Below, piece by piece: positions 1 through 8,604 of a DNA stretch of 64,000 nucleotides. The translations under genes were made by a program, and so were the position numbers. Location: NCBI GenBank assembly GCA_008080565.1, contig VIKE01000022.1, forward strand, positions 1-64,000. Direction: 5' to 3'. Positions within the stretch are counted from its first letter, which is position 1; every line of letters begins with the position of its first letter. The DNA is from Rhodocyclaceae bacterium (lineage in GTDB: Bacteria > Pseudomonadota > Gammaproteobacteria > Burkholderiales > Rhodocyclaceae). The notes beneath the pieces are model-generated. The model worked only from the letters and a program-made list of their open reading frames with translations, did not search any database and was not told the DNA's origin.

Positions 1-43
1 TGCATTTAGCACCGAAAAATTAAGTCTTCGCTCCGCTCTGCCT

Positions 44-71
44 CTTGAATTCGCCTGTACAGCCCCCAACT
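44..71 (+). promoter_or_regulatory. Candidate sigma-32 (heat-shock) promoter of htpG
   Basis: CTTGAA at 44-49 is followed after 14 bases by CCCCAACT at 64-71. This matches the known RpoH consensus (CTTGAA, about 11-16 bases, CCCCATnT). It lies 40 bp before the htpG start codon, and htpG is a classical RpoH target. The assignment is by motif only. Confidence 0.65.
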
Positions 72-111
72 CTCAATCCACGTTCTTAATGTTTCATTGG
101 GAGTTTCAAGC

Positions 112-2022
112 ATGTCCGAGTCTGCAACCGCGAACGCAAATCGCGAAACCCTGGGCTTCCAGGCTGAAGTAAAGCAACTGCTGCAACTGATGATTCACTC
201 CTTGTACAGCAACAAGGAAATTTTCTTGCGGGAACTGGTTTCAAATGCTTCCGATGCTTGTGACAAGCTGCGATTCGAGGCGCTGAACAACAGCGCACTT
301 TACGGCGACGATTCTGAATTGAAGATTCGCGTTGCCTTCGACAAGGCGGCTCGCACGATCACCATTTCCGACAATGGCATTGGCTTGTCGCGTGACGAGG
401 CTGTAGAGCATCTCGGGACCATTGCCAAGTCCGGCACCAAGGAGTTTTTCTCCGCCCTGACCGGCGATCAGGCCAAGGATGCTCACCTGATTGGCCAGTT
501 TGGTGTCGGTTTCTATTCGTCTTTCATCATTGCCGACAAGGTTACGGTAGTGTCCCGCCGCGCTGGTGTCGAGGCCAATCAGGCAGTTTGCTGGGAATCC
601 GGCGGCGAGGGCGATTACACGGTCGAGATGGTTGAAAAGGCCACTCGCGGCACCGACGTCACCTTGCATTTGCGCGAAGGCGAAGACGAATTCCTCGGTG
701 GCTGGAAGCTGAAGTCAATAATTCGCAAGTACTCCGATCACATCACTTTGCCTATCGTGATGAAGAAAGAAGATTGGAAGGACGGCGAACAGGTTGCTAC
801 CGATGAAGATGAAACGGTTAATCAGGCCAATGCGTTGTGGGTTCGCTCGAAGTCCGACATTACCGACGAGCAATACAAGGAATTCTACAAGCACGTCGCC
901 CATGATTTCGAAGATCCTCTGGCGTGGACGCATGCCCGCGTTGAAGGCAAGCAGGAATATACGCAACTGCTCTACATCCCCGCGCGTGCGCCGTTCGATC
1001 TGTGGGATCGCAATGCCCGCCATGGCATCAAGCTCTATGTGCGTCGCGTTTTCATCATGGATGATGCCGAACAGCTGATGCCGCTCTACATGCGCTTCGT
1101 GCGCGGGATTGTCGATTCTGCCGATCTGCCGCTTAACGTTTCGCGCGAGATCCTGCAGCAGAGCAAGGATATCGACGGCATCCGCAGTGGTTGTACGCGC
1201 AAGGTGCTGGGCATGCTGGAGGATATGGCCGAGAACGACAAGGAAAGCTACAGCAAGTTCTGGGAAGCTTTCGGTGCTGTGCTCAAGGAAGGTGTTGGCG
1301 AGGACCACGCCAACAAGGAGAAGATTGCCGGCCTGATCCGCTTCGCGTCTACCCACAATGACACACCGGAGCAAAACGTTTCGCTGGCCGACTACATCGG
1401 CCGCATGAAGGAAGGTCAGGAGAAGATTTACTTCGTCACGGCCGATACCTTCAACGCTGCCAAGAACAGCCCGCACCTGGAAATCTTCCGCAAGAAGGGC
1501 ATCGAAGTACTGCTGCTCTCCGACCGTGTTGATGAATGGGTCGTTGGCCACCTGACCGAGTTCGATGGCAAGCATCTGCAGTCCGTTGCCAAGGGCGGTC
1601 TTGATCTCGGCAAGCTGGAAGATGAAGCCGAGAAGCAGGAAGCCGAAAAGGCGGCTGACGAGTACAAGGAGCTGCTCGAGAAGGTGAAAACCTCGCTCGG
1701 CGACAAGGTGAAGGATGTTCGCGTCACCTATCGCCTGACCGACTCGCCGTCCTGCCTGGTGTCTGACGAACATGATCCGTCGGGCAACCTGGCCCGTCTG
1801 ATGAAGGCGGCTGGCCAGCCGATGCCGAACTCGAAGCCTATCCTCGAAATCAACCCGCAGCACCCGGCGGTGATGCGTTTGAAGTATGAGGAAAGCCGTT
1901 TTGACGACTGGGCGGCGCTGCTCTTCGAACAGGCGACGCTGGCTGAAGGTGGCCAGTTGGACGACCCAGCCGGTTTCGTCAAGCGCATCAACGATCTGAT
2001 GATGGCGCTGTCAGCGAAGTAA
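112..2022 (+). CDS. htpG: Chaperone HtpG (Hsp90 family)
   Basis: A 636-residue cytosolic ATP-dependent chaperone of normal HtpG length. The N-terminal GHKL ATPase motifs are all visible: [13 protein letters not shown] near residue 45, [10 protein letters not shown] near 85 and [11 protein letters not shown] near 130. The middle and C-terminal dimerisation domains follow without gaps. ATG 112 is chosen over the upstream TTG at 97 because GGGAG lies about 8 bases before it. A heat-shock-type promoter precedes it and a GC-rich hairpin with a T run follows, so it is probably transcribed alone. Identification is secure. Confidence 0.97.
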   Translation: MSESATANANRETLGFQAEVKQLLQLMIHSLYSNKEIFLRELVSNASDACDKLRFEALNNSALYGDDSELKIRVAFDKAARTITISDNGIGLSRDEAVEHLGTIAKSGTKEFFSALTGDQAKDAHLIGQFGVGFYSSFIIADKVTVVSRRAGVEANQAVCWESGGEGDYTVEMVEKATRGTDVTLHLREGEDEFLGGWKLKSIIRKYSDHITLPIVMKKEDWKDGEQVATDEDETVNQANALWVRSKSDITDEQYKEFYKHVAHDFEDPLAWTHARVEGKQEYTQLLYIPARAPFDLWDRNARHGIKLYVRRVFIMDDAEQLMPLYMRFVRGIVDSADLPLNVSREILQQSKDIDGIRSGCTRKVLGMLEDMAENDKESYSKFWEAFGAVLKEGVGEDHANKEKIAGLIRFASTHNDTPEQNVSLADYIGRMKEGQEKIYFVTADTFNAAKNSPHLEIFRKKGIEVLLLSDRVDEWVVGHLTEFDGKHLQSVAKGGLDLGKLEDEAEKQEAEKAADEYKELLEKVKTSLGDKVKDVRVTYRLTDSPSCLVSDEHDPSGNLARLMKAAGQPMPNSKPILEINPQHPAVMRLKYEESRFDDWAALLFEQATLAEGGQLDDPAGFVKRINDLMMALSAK

Positions 2023-2049
2023 TCTGCCGAATTTATCGGCAACGAAATA

Positions 2050-2075
2050 GGGCCGCCCTTGGGTGGCCCTTTTTT
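2050..2075 (+). terminator. Rho-independent terminator of htpG
   Basis: Arms GGGCCGCCC (2050-2058) and GGGTGGCCC (2061-2069) pair with one mismatch and are followed by six T residues. It begins 27 bp after the htpG stop codon. Confidence 0.85.
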
Positions 2076-2081
2076 ACGAGT

Positions 2082-2116
2082 GGAAATTGGCATGAATTTC
2101 CGGTTGACCGTAGCAT
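2082..2116 (+). repeat. Interspersed ~37-bp repeat, copy 1 (partial)
   Basis: The 3' half CCGGTTGACCGTAGCA is exact and the 5' AT-rich half is diverged. It sits just beyond the htpG terminator. A short ORF crossing it (2059-2247) reads MNFRLTVALD from the repeat and looks like an artefact of the element rather than a gene. Confidence 0.75.
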
Positions 2117-2264
2117 TGGATGTCAGGTTTCGCGCCGCCTGGGCCGGCAAACCGGGTACACTGTTCTCCTTTCGAGAAACTGATTTCAGGCTGGCTATTT
2201 TTCCGGCCTTTGACCCGCTGATTCCCCGCCGTTTCTCATTCCCCTGATATTCATAGGTACTCCG

Positions 2265-2753
2265 ATGCATCCAGTCCACGACGTTGACTCCCTTCTCATT
2301 CTCGCTACGGCCCTTTCTTCCAAGCGGCGGCCGGCCGAGCTGGTCGAGATCGTCTCGGCGGCTGATCTGCTGCAGAACAACATCCCCAACGAGGCAAAGC
2401 TGGTCGAGGCTTTCGACCGGCTGGCCAAGAGTGGTTTGATCAAGGCGGAGGGCGGTGGTTTCGTGCTGACCGCTGTGGCGCAGGAGATCGTGACCGGCCT
2501 GCCGCGCAAGGCGGAAAACCCGGAGCGATTGTTCGCCATCAAGGACCGCCTCTCGGAATACAACATCAAGGGCGAGCACGCCGGCGTTACCGTTGATCCT
2601 GCCGATGTGACAAAGGCCATTCTGGCCCATCGCGCCGCGGAGAAGACGACAGCGAAGAACCTGCTGGTGCCCAAGCCGAAGCCGGAAGCCGAGGTGCACA
2701 AGCCGGGCCAGCGCCAGCGCAAGCCGATGCCGGCGCGCAAGCGTCGGGATTGA
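2265..2753 (+). CDS. Hypothetical protein, possible winged-helix fold
   Basis: A 162-residue soluble protein that I cannot assign to a named family. Residues about 1-75 look like a helical, winged-helix-type segment (LVEAFDRLAKSGLIKAEGGG followed by a beta-like FVLTAV). The last 40 residues are basic and proline-rich, ending KPMPARKRRD, which suggests nucleic-acid contact. AGG lies upstream of the ATG. It stops 7 bp before dbpA, so the two are probably co-transcribed and it may work in RNA metabolism; that is inference from context and charge only. Confidence 0.7.
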   Translation: MHPVHDVDSLLILATALSSKRRPAELVEIVSAADLLQNNIPNEAKLVEAFDRLAKSGLIKAEGGGFVLTAVAQEIVTGLPRKAENPERLFAIKDRLSEYNIKGEHAGVTVDPADVTKAILAHRAAEKTTAKNLLVPKPKPEAEVHKPGQRQRKPMPARKRRD

Positions 2754-2760
2754 GCGACGC

Positions 2761-4161
2761 ATGCGCGAGACTACTGCTGCCAGCAGCGCTTTCGATACGC
2801 TGCCCTTGTCGCCGGCCATGCTGGCCAATCTGGCGCAGCTTGAATACCTGAGCATGACGCCGATCCAGGCCGCCAGTCTGCCGCTGGCCCTGGCCGGCAA
2901 CGACCTGATTGCCCAGGCCAAGACCGGTAGCGGCAAGACCGCCGCTTTCGGCCTGGCGCTGCTCAATCGTCTGAATACCAGCCGTTTTGCCGTGCAGGCC
3001 ATGGTGCTTTGCCCGACGCGCGAGCTGGCCGATCAGGTGACGCAGGAAATCCGCCGCCTGGCCCGCTTTGAAGAGAACATCAAGGTGCTGTCGCTGGTCG
3101 GCGGCTCGACGCTGCGCAATCAGGCGAACAGTCTGGAAAACGGCGTGCATATCGTCGTCGGTACGCCCGGGCGCATCATGGATCACATGGAGCGCGGTTA
3201 TCTGAAGCTCGACGAGCTGAATACGCTGGTTCTCGACGAAGCCGACCGCATGCTCGACATGGGCTTCCATGACGACATCGCCTACGTCGCCAAACGTTGC
3301 CCGGCGCAGCGCCAGACCCTGCTGTTTTCGGCGACCTATCCGGACGGTATCGCCCAGTTGGCCAGGCAGTTTTTGCGGCAGCCGCGGGAGATCAAGCTCC
3401 TCGAGCAGCACGAAGAAACCAAGATTCGCCAGCGCTTCTACGAGGTCAAACATGAAGAGCGTCTCGACGCTGTCGTCCGTCTGCTCAAGCATTACCGTCC
3501 GGTCAGCACGCTGGCGTTCTGCAACACCAAGCAGCAGTGCCGCGATCTGGTCAATGTCCTGCGCCACGCCGGCATTCACGCGCTGACGCTGAACGGCGAT
3601 CTGGAGCAGCGCGAGCGTGATCAGGTGCTCATCCAGTTCGCCAACCGCAGTTGCTCGGTGCTCGTCGCGACGGACGTTGCGGCGCGCGGTCTCGATATCG
3701 ACCAACTTGAAGCGGTCATAAATGTCGATGTGACGCCTGATCCGGAAATCCACATCCACCGCATCGGCCGCACCGGCCGTGGTGACGAGGAGGGCTGGGC
3801 GCTCAGCCTGTGTAGTTCGGGCGACCGCCGCCGGGTGGCGACCATCGCCGAAATGATGAAGTGCAAGCTCGACGTGCTCGACTTGAAAACGCTCGAAGTC
3901 ACCGACGATTCACCGCTGGTGCCGCCGATGTCCACGCTGCTCATGCTCGGCGGACGCAAGGACAAGATCCGCCCCGGCGACGTCATGGGTGCGCTGGCCG
4001 GCGAGGCTGGCCTGACCCGCGAGCAGGTCGGCAAGATCACGGTGACCGATCAGAGCACCTACGTCGCCGTGGCGCGTGCTGTCGCCAAGGAGACCGTGCG
4101 CAAACTGTCGGCCGGCAAGGTCAAGGGCAAGACCGTCAAGGTACGGATTCTGACCAACTGA
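2761..4161 (+). CDS. dbpA: ATP-dependent RNA helicase DbpA (DEAD-box)
   Basis: A 466-residue DEAD-box helicase. Motifs in order: AKTGSGKT (I), PTRELADQV (Ia), TPGRI (Ib), DEAD (II), SAT (III), ATDVAARGLD (V) and HRIGRTGR (VI). The C-terminal ~75 residues (PLVPPMSTLLMLGGRKDKIRPGD region) fit the DbpA RNA-binding domain, which directs the enzyme to hairpin 92 of 23S rRNA during 50S assembly. Length is close to E. coli DbpA (457). It follows the hypothetical gene by 7 bp. A strong 13-bp stem terminator follows. Confidence 0.93.
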   Translation: MRETTAASSAFDTLPLSPAMLANLAQLEYLSMTPIQAASLPLALAGNDLIAQAKTGSGKTAAFGLALLNRLNTSRFAVQAMVLCPTRELADQVTQEIRRLARFEENIKVLSLVGGSTLRNQANSLENGVHIVVGTPGRIMDHMERGYLKLDELNTLVLDEADRMLDMGFHDDIAYVAKRCPAQRQTLLFSATYPDGIAQLARQFLRQPREIKLLEQHEETKIRQRFYEVKHEERLDAVVRLLKHYRPVSTLAFCNTKQQCRDLVNVLRHAGIHALTLNGDLEQRERDQVLIQFANRSCSVLVATDVAARGLDIDQLEAVINVDVTPDPEIHIHRIGRTGRGDEEGWALSLCSSGDRRRVATIAEMMKCKLDVLDLKTLEVTDDSPLVPPMSTLLMLGGRKDKIRPGDVMGALAGEAGLTREQVGKITVTDQSTYVAVARAVAKETVRKLSAGKVKGKTVKVRILTN

Positions 4162-4167
4162 GCAGTT

Positions 4168-4205
4168 TTGAAATCACGCCAGTCAGTGGCGTGATTTCAA
4201 TTTTG
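4168..4205 (+). terminator. Terminator of dbpA, 3' arm merged with a repeat copy
   Basis: A perfect 13-bp stem (TTGAAATCACGCC at 4168-4180, GGCGTGATTTCAA at 4188-4200) with a 7-base loop is followed by TTTTGG. The 3' arm and T tract are the first bases of the interspersed repeat, so repeat and terminator are structurally fused here. Confidence 0.85.
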
Positions 4206-4230
4206 GTCATTTTTTCCGGTTGACCGTGGA
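4194..4230 (+). repeat. Interspersed ~37-bp repeat, copy 2
   Basis: Near-consensus copy: ATTTCAATTTTGG, then a T-rich spacer, then CCGGTTGACCGTGG. It lies between convergent genes, directly behind the dbpA terminator stem. Confidence 0.9.
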
Positions 4231-4263
4231 AGTCGCTTGGCGTCGCTTTCCCCGGCTGGCTAC

Positions 4264-5061
4264 CTAAAATTCATACGATACGGCAGCGACCCCGGTGGCC
4301 GACGTCGCCTGGCGCGTCAGCGGACTATCCTTGGCATCGCCTTGCAGGCTGCTGACCGAAAGGGTGGTCAGGACAGACACGCTCGGTGTGATTTGATAGC
4401 TCAGCGATGCGTTGGCGCGCACGTCACGCAGGCCGAATTCCGGGCGGTAAGCCGCATAGCCACTCGACGCCGACTGGGCTGCGCTAACGCCAAAATAGGA
4501 CTGCATGTAGTCCTCGTTGGCCAGCGTCATGCTGGCGCCGAAACCGAGGCGCCACAGCGCGGACAACTTCGTCGAATAGCCGGCACCGAGATCGAAGAGC
4601 ATCCCCGCGCTGTCATTGCCCGAGCCGTAACGCAGCGACGAGGTCAGGGTGATTTCCTTGCTCAGCGAATAGTTCAGGAAGGCGCCAAACTCCGCTTTCG
4701 GGTCGATATCGCCCATGCCGCGCAGCGCATCCGACCGGCTCTCGTCGCGTCCGAAATCAGCGGTGACGCGCAAGCCGTACTGCAACTCCCTCGTCTGACC
4801 AAAATTGTAGCCGATGCCATTGCGGGTGCCGGCAAACCAGCCATTTCGCCACTGGTAGTCGAGCCCCGGCAGAACCAGCGTTCGCCGTTCGTCGGCGCCC
4901 TGGTAGGCCATGCCGGCAATGACGGCCAGCCCGACGGAGCCACGATCCTTTTCAGCTGCGCCGCCAGCCAAGCGAACGGCATCAAAGGCCTGGGCAAATG
5001 CATTGGGTGCCGCGAGCGAAAGCAGCCCGATCACGGCGAGGCTTTTTAGCGAGTTTTTCAT
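4264..5061 (-). CDS. MipA/OmpV family outer-membrane protein
   Basis: A 265-residue protein with an N-terminal signal peptide (MKNSLKSLAVIGLLSLAAP, cleavage near AFA-QAF). Alternating aromatic/polar beta strands run to a C-terminal VSYEF, typical of an outer-membrane barrel. The RRTLVLPGLDYQW and WRNGWFAGTRNGIGYNF segments match MipA family patterns. MipA-type proteins are scaffolds for murein enzymes or outer-membrane porins. Its ATG overlaps the stop of the upstream ABC1 kinase gene (ATGA), indicating translational coupling, although no functional link is known. Confidence 0.85.
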   Translation of the reverse strand: MKNSLKSLAVIGLLSLAAPNAFAQAFDAVRLAGGAAEKDRGSVGLAVIAGMAYQGADERRTLVLPGLDYQWRNGWFAGTRNGIGYNFGQTRELQYGLRVTADFGRDESRSDALRGMGDIDPKAEFGAFLNYSLSKEITLTSSLRYGSGNDSAGMLFDLGAGYSTKLSALWRLGFGASMTLANEDYMQSYFGVSAAQSASSGYAAYRPEFGLRDVRANASLSYQITPSVSVLTTLSVSSLQGDAKDSPLTRQATSATGVAAVSYEF

Positions 5062-6296
5062 GGGGACTCCGTTGGGAAATGACTGACTGTTGAATTGGCT
5101 CGAGGCTGGATTGCGTCCGGGCTCAAACCGCTCGCCCCGGCCACTTCTTGCATATTGACGCGGGCTTTCAATCGAGCCGCCAGCAAATAAAGTCCGCCCA
5201 GCTTGCGGTGTAAAAAGAGCGCGTCGGCTGGCGGGGTGTGCCAGAAATCGCGATCCATGCCGAGCACCATGCCGGCGTCGCGGATGCGCACGCCGAGATC
5301 AGATGTGCCGAAATCGTATTCGCCCATGTGGCCGAGTGGTTCGCAAGCCAGCGCAAAAATGTCGAGGACGGCCTGACGCTGGCCTTCCTTGATGTCCTGC
5401 TGGAAGTAACCGATGGCCACGGCGGCCGAGTTCATGCCCGGCCGGTCGTTGCGCAGGGCGCAGGCCATCAGTTGCCGATAGCTGTCGACCATCGCCGCCG
5501 GATAGGCGCGGGTAGCGCCGAAGTCGAGCAGGATGAGCTGCTGCGATGCTGCGGCGTAACGATAGTTGGCAAAGTTCGGGTCAGTCTGGATCAGCCGGAA
5601 TTCGAAGATTTCGCGAAACAGCAGGCGGAATAGCTGGCTCACGATACGGTCGCGTTCGGCCTGGGGCAGGTGGATCAAGGTTTCCACCGCATCGCCATCG
5701 AGGCGCGTCATGGCCAGGATGTTTTCTGTCGTCAGGTCTTCGTGCATTTCCGGCACCATGAACTCGTCGGCATCAGCGAGCAGGCTGGAAAACTGCATCA
5801 TGCAGGCGCCTTCGCGGCGGTAGTCGGCCTCGTCGTGCAATTGCTTTTTCGCCTCGTCGAGCAGCGGCTTGATGTCCAGCGACTTCGGCAGCAAGCCGGA
5901 AACGCGGAGCAGGGTGGCAACGTTGTCGACATCACTGTCGATGCTGCGGCGGATGCCGGGGTACTGGATTTTGACGGCGATTTTTCGTCCATCCTTGCGT
6001 TGCCCAAAATGCACCTGGCCAATCGAGGCCGCCGCCATCGGGGTGAAGGAGAAGCGCTCGAAATCGACCTTCATCGCGGCGCCGCGCAGTTGCGCCAGTT
6101 GATCGGCCACGCGGCGCGCGTTGGCCGGCGTCAGCAACAGTTGATGCATTTGCGGCCGCTTGCCCTGGGCAAACTGTCGTGCGCCCTCGGCCAGCATGTT
6201 GCCGGCCACCCCGCCGGCCAGAGATCCAAGCCGGGCCAGGCGCGACCAGCGACCGTGGGGAACGGCCGAGGACTTCGTTACCGGCTCATCGGCCAT
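5058..6296 (-). CDS. ABC1/AarF (UbiB-like) kinase family protein with internal deletion
   Basis: A 412-residue atypical kinase-like protein of the ABC1/COQ8/UbiB family, whose members assist ubiquinone and lipid metabolism. AAASIGQVH, AVKIQYPG, DEADYRREG, TDPNFANY and LDFGATRAY are all present. Oddly, RGAAMKVD (near residue 75) runs straight into FERFSFTPMAAASIGQVH. Family members normally have about 50-60 residues there, beginning with the KxGQ motif. The reading frame is kept, so this looks like an in-frame deletion that removes a family hallmark. The start at the MADEPV methionine overlaps the upstream gene by 11 bp; an earlier ATG is possible. Confidence 0.85.
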   Translation of the reverse strand: MADEPVTKSSAVPHGRWSRLARLGSLAGGVAGNMLAEGARQFAQGKRPQMHQLLLTPANARRVADQLAQLRGAAMKVDFERFSFTPMAAASIGQVHFGQRKDGRKIAVKIQYPGIRRSIDSDVDNVATLLRVSGLLPKSLDIKPLLDEAKKQLHDEADYRREGACMMQFSSLLADADEFMVPEMHEDLTTENILAMTRLDGDAVETLIHLPQAERDRIVSQLFRLLFREIFEFRLIQTDPNFANYRYAAASQQLILLDFGATRAYPAAMVDSYRQLMACALRNDRPGMNSAAVAIGYFQQDIKEGQRQAVLDIFALACEPLGHMGEYDFGTSDLGVRIRDAGMVLGMDRDFWHTPPADALFLHRKLGGLYLLAARLKARVNMQEVAGASGLSPDAIQPRANSTVSHFPTESP

Positions 6297-6645
6297 GCGG
6301 TTTCCCGTGAGGATTCCATTTTGGCGGTTCATCCAGCGCTTCCGCCTCGTCCAGCGGATAGGCGTCGGCGACATAAGCCGGACCTTTCATCATCATGACG
6401 ATGAAGGCGGCAATGCCGACGGTGAATACCACCGTCCAGTGCAGGATGACCAGGCTGATGACGTAAATGTCAGTGGTGGTGATCGCCAGCGCATCATCCG
6501 GACTGGCGATCAGTCGCGCCAATAGCGAGGGGATGGCGAGCAGCAGCGTGCCGAACAGAAATGCCTTGGGAAGCTGACGGAGGACGACACGTTCCTTGCC
6601 GGCTGGTGTGCAGGGGAAACCGGGCAAACGATTGAACAGGTTCAT
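6286..6645 (-). CDS. Small two-TM membrane protein, unknown function
   Basis: A 119-residue protein with two predicted membrane spans, AFLFGTLLLAIPSLLARLI near residues 28-46 and a VILHWTVVFTVGIAAFIVM segment near 67-86, and a polar tail rich in Pro/His/Lys. CGGAG lies 7 bases before its ATG. It overlaps the following ABC1 kinase gene by 11 bp and is part of the same minus-strand run. I do not recognise a named family. Confidence 0.75.
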   Translation of the reverse strand: MNLFNRLPGFPCTPAGKERVVLRQLPKAFLFGTLLLAIPSLLARLIASPDDALAITTTDIYVISLVILHWTVVFTVGIAAFIVMMMKGPAYVADAYPLDEAEALDEPPKWNPHGKPHGR

Positions 6646-6672
6646 GGTGCGATCTCCGGGTTTGTTCCGTAG

Positions 6673-7131
6673 TTAAACACAGCTTGCAAAAACACCGGCG
6701 ACCAGACTGATGACGGCGACACTCGTCAGGCGCAGGCGAAGCGGCAAATACCAGTCCGCCAGCTTCGCCTGACGGGCCAGCCGCCGGTCTTGCAGGTAGT
6801 GGGCAATGAAGCCGCCAACCAGCAGCGGCGCGGCAAGGGGTGGCGAGAAGAGGACGGCCAGCCAGGCAATCAGGGCCGGCACGACGCTCCATGTAAACCA
6901 CGCTGAGCGCTGGCGTTCGGAGAGTTCGGGCAGGCTCATGGCCAGCCCCCAATGCAGCGCGCCAATGAAACTCAGGATGATTGCTCCGTAGGCATAGAGT
7001 GCATCACTCCACAGCGCGCCATGATGCTGGTCGATCAGGCTGGCCGGTGCCAGCGCCAGAAAGGGGAGCAGGCCGCCATAGCCTAGCCAGGCAACGCTAC
7101 GCGGCAGGACAGCAATATTTTCGTCAGCCAT
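6673..7131 (-). CDS. DUF3429 family membrane protein
   Basis: A 152-residue integral membrane protein with about four spans. The ILSFIGALHWGLAM motif near the middle is characteristic of DUF3429, a family often encoded beside photolyase-cluster genes. I prefer ATG 7131 because GTGAGG sits 6 bases upstream; a GTG at 7143 overlapping the SDR stop codon is the alternative. It lies directly downstream of the SDR gene and is probably co-transcribed with it. Function is unknown. Confidence 0.85.
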   Translation of the reverse strand: MADENIAVLPRSVAWLGYGGLLPFLALAPASLIDQHHGALWSDALYAYGAIILSFIGALHWGLAMSLPELSERQRSAWFTWSVVPALIAWLAVLFSPPLAAPLLVGGFIAHYLQDRRLARQAKLADWYLPLRLRLTSVAVISLVAGVFASCV

Positions 7132-7139
7132 GATGGGCC

Positions 7140-7880
7140 TCACTTGACCAAGGGGCGGATGCTGGAAAACCCGCCGTCGAGCGACCAGACCTGCCCGGTG
7201 ACGCGGACGGCCGAATCGGAAAGCAGCCAGACCATCAGCTCGGCCAGTTCATCCGGCGAGCCGATGCCGGGCAGCGGGTACTGCCGGGCGGCGCCTTCGC
7301 GGGCCGCCTGGCTGGCGATGATGCCGGCCGAGGCGGGTGTTTCCATGATGCCGGGGGCCACGGCATTGATGCGGATGCCGTTGGCGGCATAAGTTGCGGC
7401 GGCACCCCGGACCAAGCCCTCCAGCCCGGCCTTGGCGGCCGCAACAGCTTCGTGGTTGGGCGTGCCGATGCGCGCTGCGGCGGATGAAACCAGCACGGCG
7501 GCACCGGGGCTGCGACCCTCGCGCAAACCGCCGATAAAGGCTGAGAGCGTGTGGAAGGCGCTGATCAGATTGGCGCTCAGGCAATCGTTGAAGTCCGCCT
7601 CGCTCATGCGGTGCATGGCACCGAGGCGAATATTGCCGACGCAATGGGCCAGCGCAGTGGGCAGCATCTCGTGCTCCTTGGCCACCTGCAGAATCTGCCG
7701 GGCGCCAGCCACCGTTGAGCAATCGGCCACCACTTGCAGGTGCTGGTCGCCAAAGGCTTCCGTCAGGTGGTCGGCCTGGCGGCTGCTCACGATCAGCTGC
7801 CAACCCTGAGCGGCAAGGCGTGCCACCACGGCGCGCCCGACGCCGCCGGCGGCGCCAGTGATCAGTGCGATCTTGTTCAT
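7140..7880 (-). CDS. Short-chain dehydrogenase/reductase-like protein lacking the catalytic Tyr
   Basis: A 246-residue Rossmann-fold SDR. The nucleotide-binding TGAAGGVG at residues 8-15 and the Ser of VLVSSAAARIG are present. At the YxxxK position the sequence reads HEAVAAAKAG, so the Lys is kept but the expected Tyr is Val. It may therefore bind NAD(P) without classical reductase activity, or use another residue. The NNAG motif is also replaced (CVGN). It is divergent from the lipocalin-photolyase operon and shares its promoter region, consistent with a light- or singlet-oxygen-response cluster seen in other proteobacteria. Confidence 0.88.
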   Translation of the reverse strand: MNKIALITGAAGGVGRAVVARLAAQGWQLIVSSRQADHLTEAFGDQHLQVVADCSTVAGARQILQVAKEHEMLPTALAHCVGNIRLGAMHRMSEADFNDCLSANLISAFHTLSAFIGGLREGRSPGAAVLVSSAAARIGTPNHEAVAAAKAGLEGLVRGAAATYAANGIRINAVAPGIMETPASAGIIASQAAREGAARQYPLPGIGSPDELAELMVWLLSDSAVRVTGQVWSLDGGFSSIRPLVK

Positions 7881-7902
7881 GCGGGTTCCTTGGTGAATAT
7901 AG

Positions 7903-7990
7903 TTTGTCCTGAACGAAAAATATTGTCGGGCAAATTTGGTGAATAATTGGCTTATTATTGCGACTACGTTCTATATTTGTCTAGGACAAA
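7903..7990. promoter_or_regulatory. Divergent promoter region with palindromic operator
   Basis: The AT-rich spacer between the SDR and lipocalin genes contains a perfect palindrome, TTTGTC-TAG-GACAAA, at 7976-7990. A related imperfect site, TTTGTCCTGAACGAA, lies at 7903-7917. Both are preceded by TATA or TATAG. Two similar sites, one near each divergent gene, suggest one regulator controlling both directions. The regulator is not in the window; light-responsive MerR-type or ECF systems are known for such clusters, but no match to their sites is claimed. Confidence 0.5.
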
Positions 7991-8044
7991 ATTGTATTAA
8001 CGCCCTTCCAATAGTTACCCGAAGTGCCTTCCGAAAGCCTGCTC

Positions 8045-8587
8045 ATGTTGTTTATCCGCTCCGCCATCCTCACCCTGTTTTTCGCCCTGACACTGGCTGG
8101 CTGTTCGACGGCGCCGCCCGAAGGCGTTCGCCCGGTGACCTCATTCGACATCAATCGCTACCTCGGGCAGTGGTACGAAATCGCCCGGCTCGACCATTCG
8201 TTCGAGCGTGGCATGAGTGATGTCAATGCCACCTATCAGTTGCAGGATGACGGCAGCGTCAAGGTCATCAACCGGGGTTACGACACGCAGCGGCAGACGT
8301 GGAAGGAGGCCATCGGCCGCGCCCTGTTCATCGGCGATCCCGGAACGGCTTCGTTGAAGGTGTCATTCTTCGGCCCGTTCTACGGCGGCTATCACGTGAT
8401 TGCGCTCGATCAGAACTATCGCTGGTCGCTTGTCGCCGGTCCGGATCGCGATTATTTGTGGATTCTCGCCCGCGACAAGACGCTGCCGGCCGAGGTCCGC
8501 GAGCAACTGGTCAGTCAGGCCAAGGCGCTAGGCTTTGCTACCGACAAGCTGATCTGGGTCGAGCAAAAGCGGACCGATACGAATTGA
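8045..8587 (+). CDS. blc: Lipocalin family outer-membrane lipoprotein (Blc-like)
   Basis: A 180-residue bacterial lipocalin. The signal peptide ends in the lipobox LTLAGC, so the mature protein is lipid-anchored. The lipocalin signature YLGQWYEIARLDHSFERG is near residue 45, and FFGPFYGGYHVIALD and YLWILARDKTL follow in family order. Blc proteins bind lysophospholipids and protect membranes. ATG 8045 gives a compact signal peptide; GTG 8024 is an alternative. It leads the operon with DUF2256 and photolyase genes, suggesting a shared response to photo-oxidative damage. Confidence 0.92.
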   Translation: MLFIRSAILTLFFALTLAGCSTAPPEGVRPVTSFDINRYLGQWYEIARLDHSFERGMSDVNATYQLQDDGSVKVINRGYDTQRQTWKEAIGRALFIGDPGTASLKVSFFGPFYGGYHVIALDQNYRWSLVAGPDRDYLWILARDKTLPAEVREQLVSQAKALGFATDKLIWVEQKRTDTN

Positions 8588-8604
8588 GGCGACCGGCTTT
8601 CTCA

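Noticed and set aside
715..1863. Long minus-strand ORF opposite htpG
   Set aside because: High-GC shadow frame of a well-identified gene with no family features; the same applies to other long antisense frames such as those opposite acxA, acxB and the CoA-transferase.
2059..2247. Short ORF beginning in the htpG terminator and crossing a repeat copy
   Set aside because: It starts within the terminator T tract, has no ribosome-binding site, and its only notable sequence comes from the repeat.
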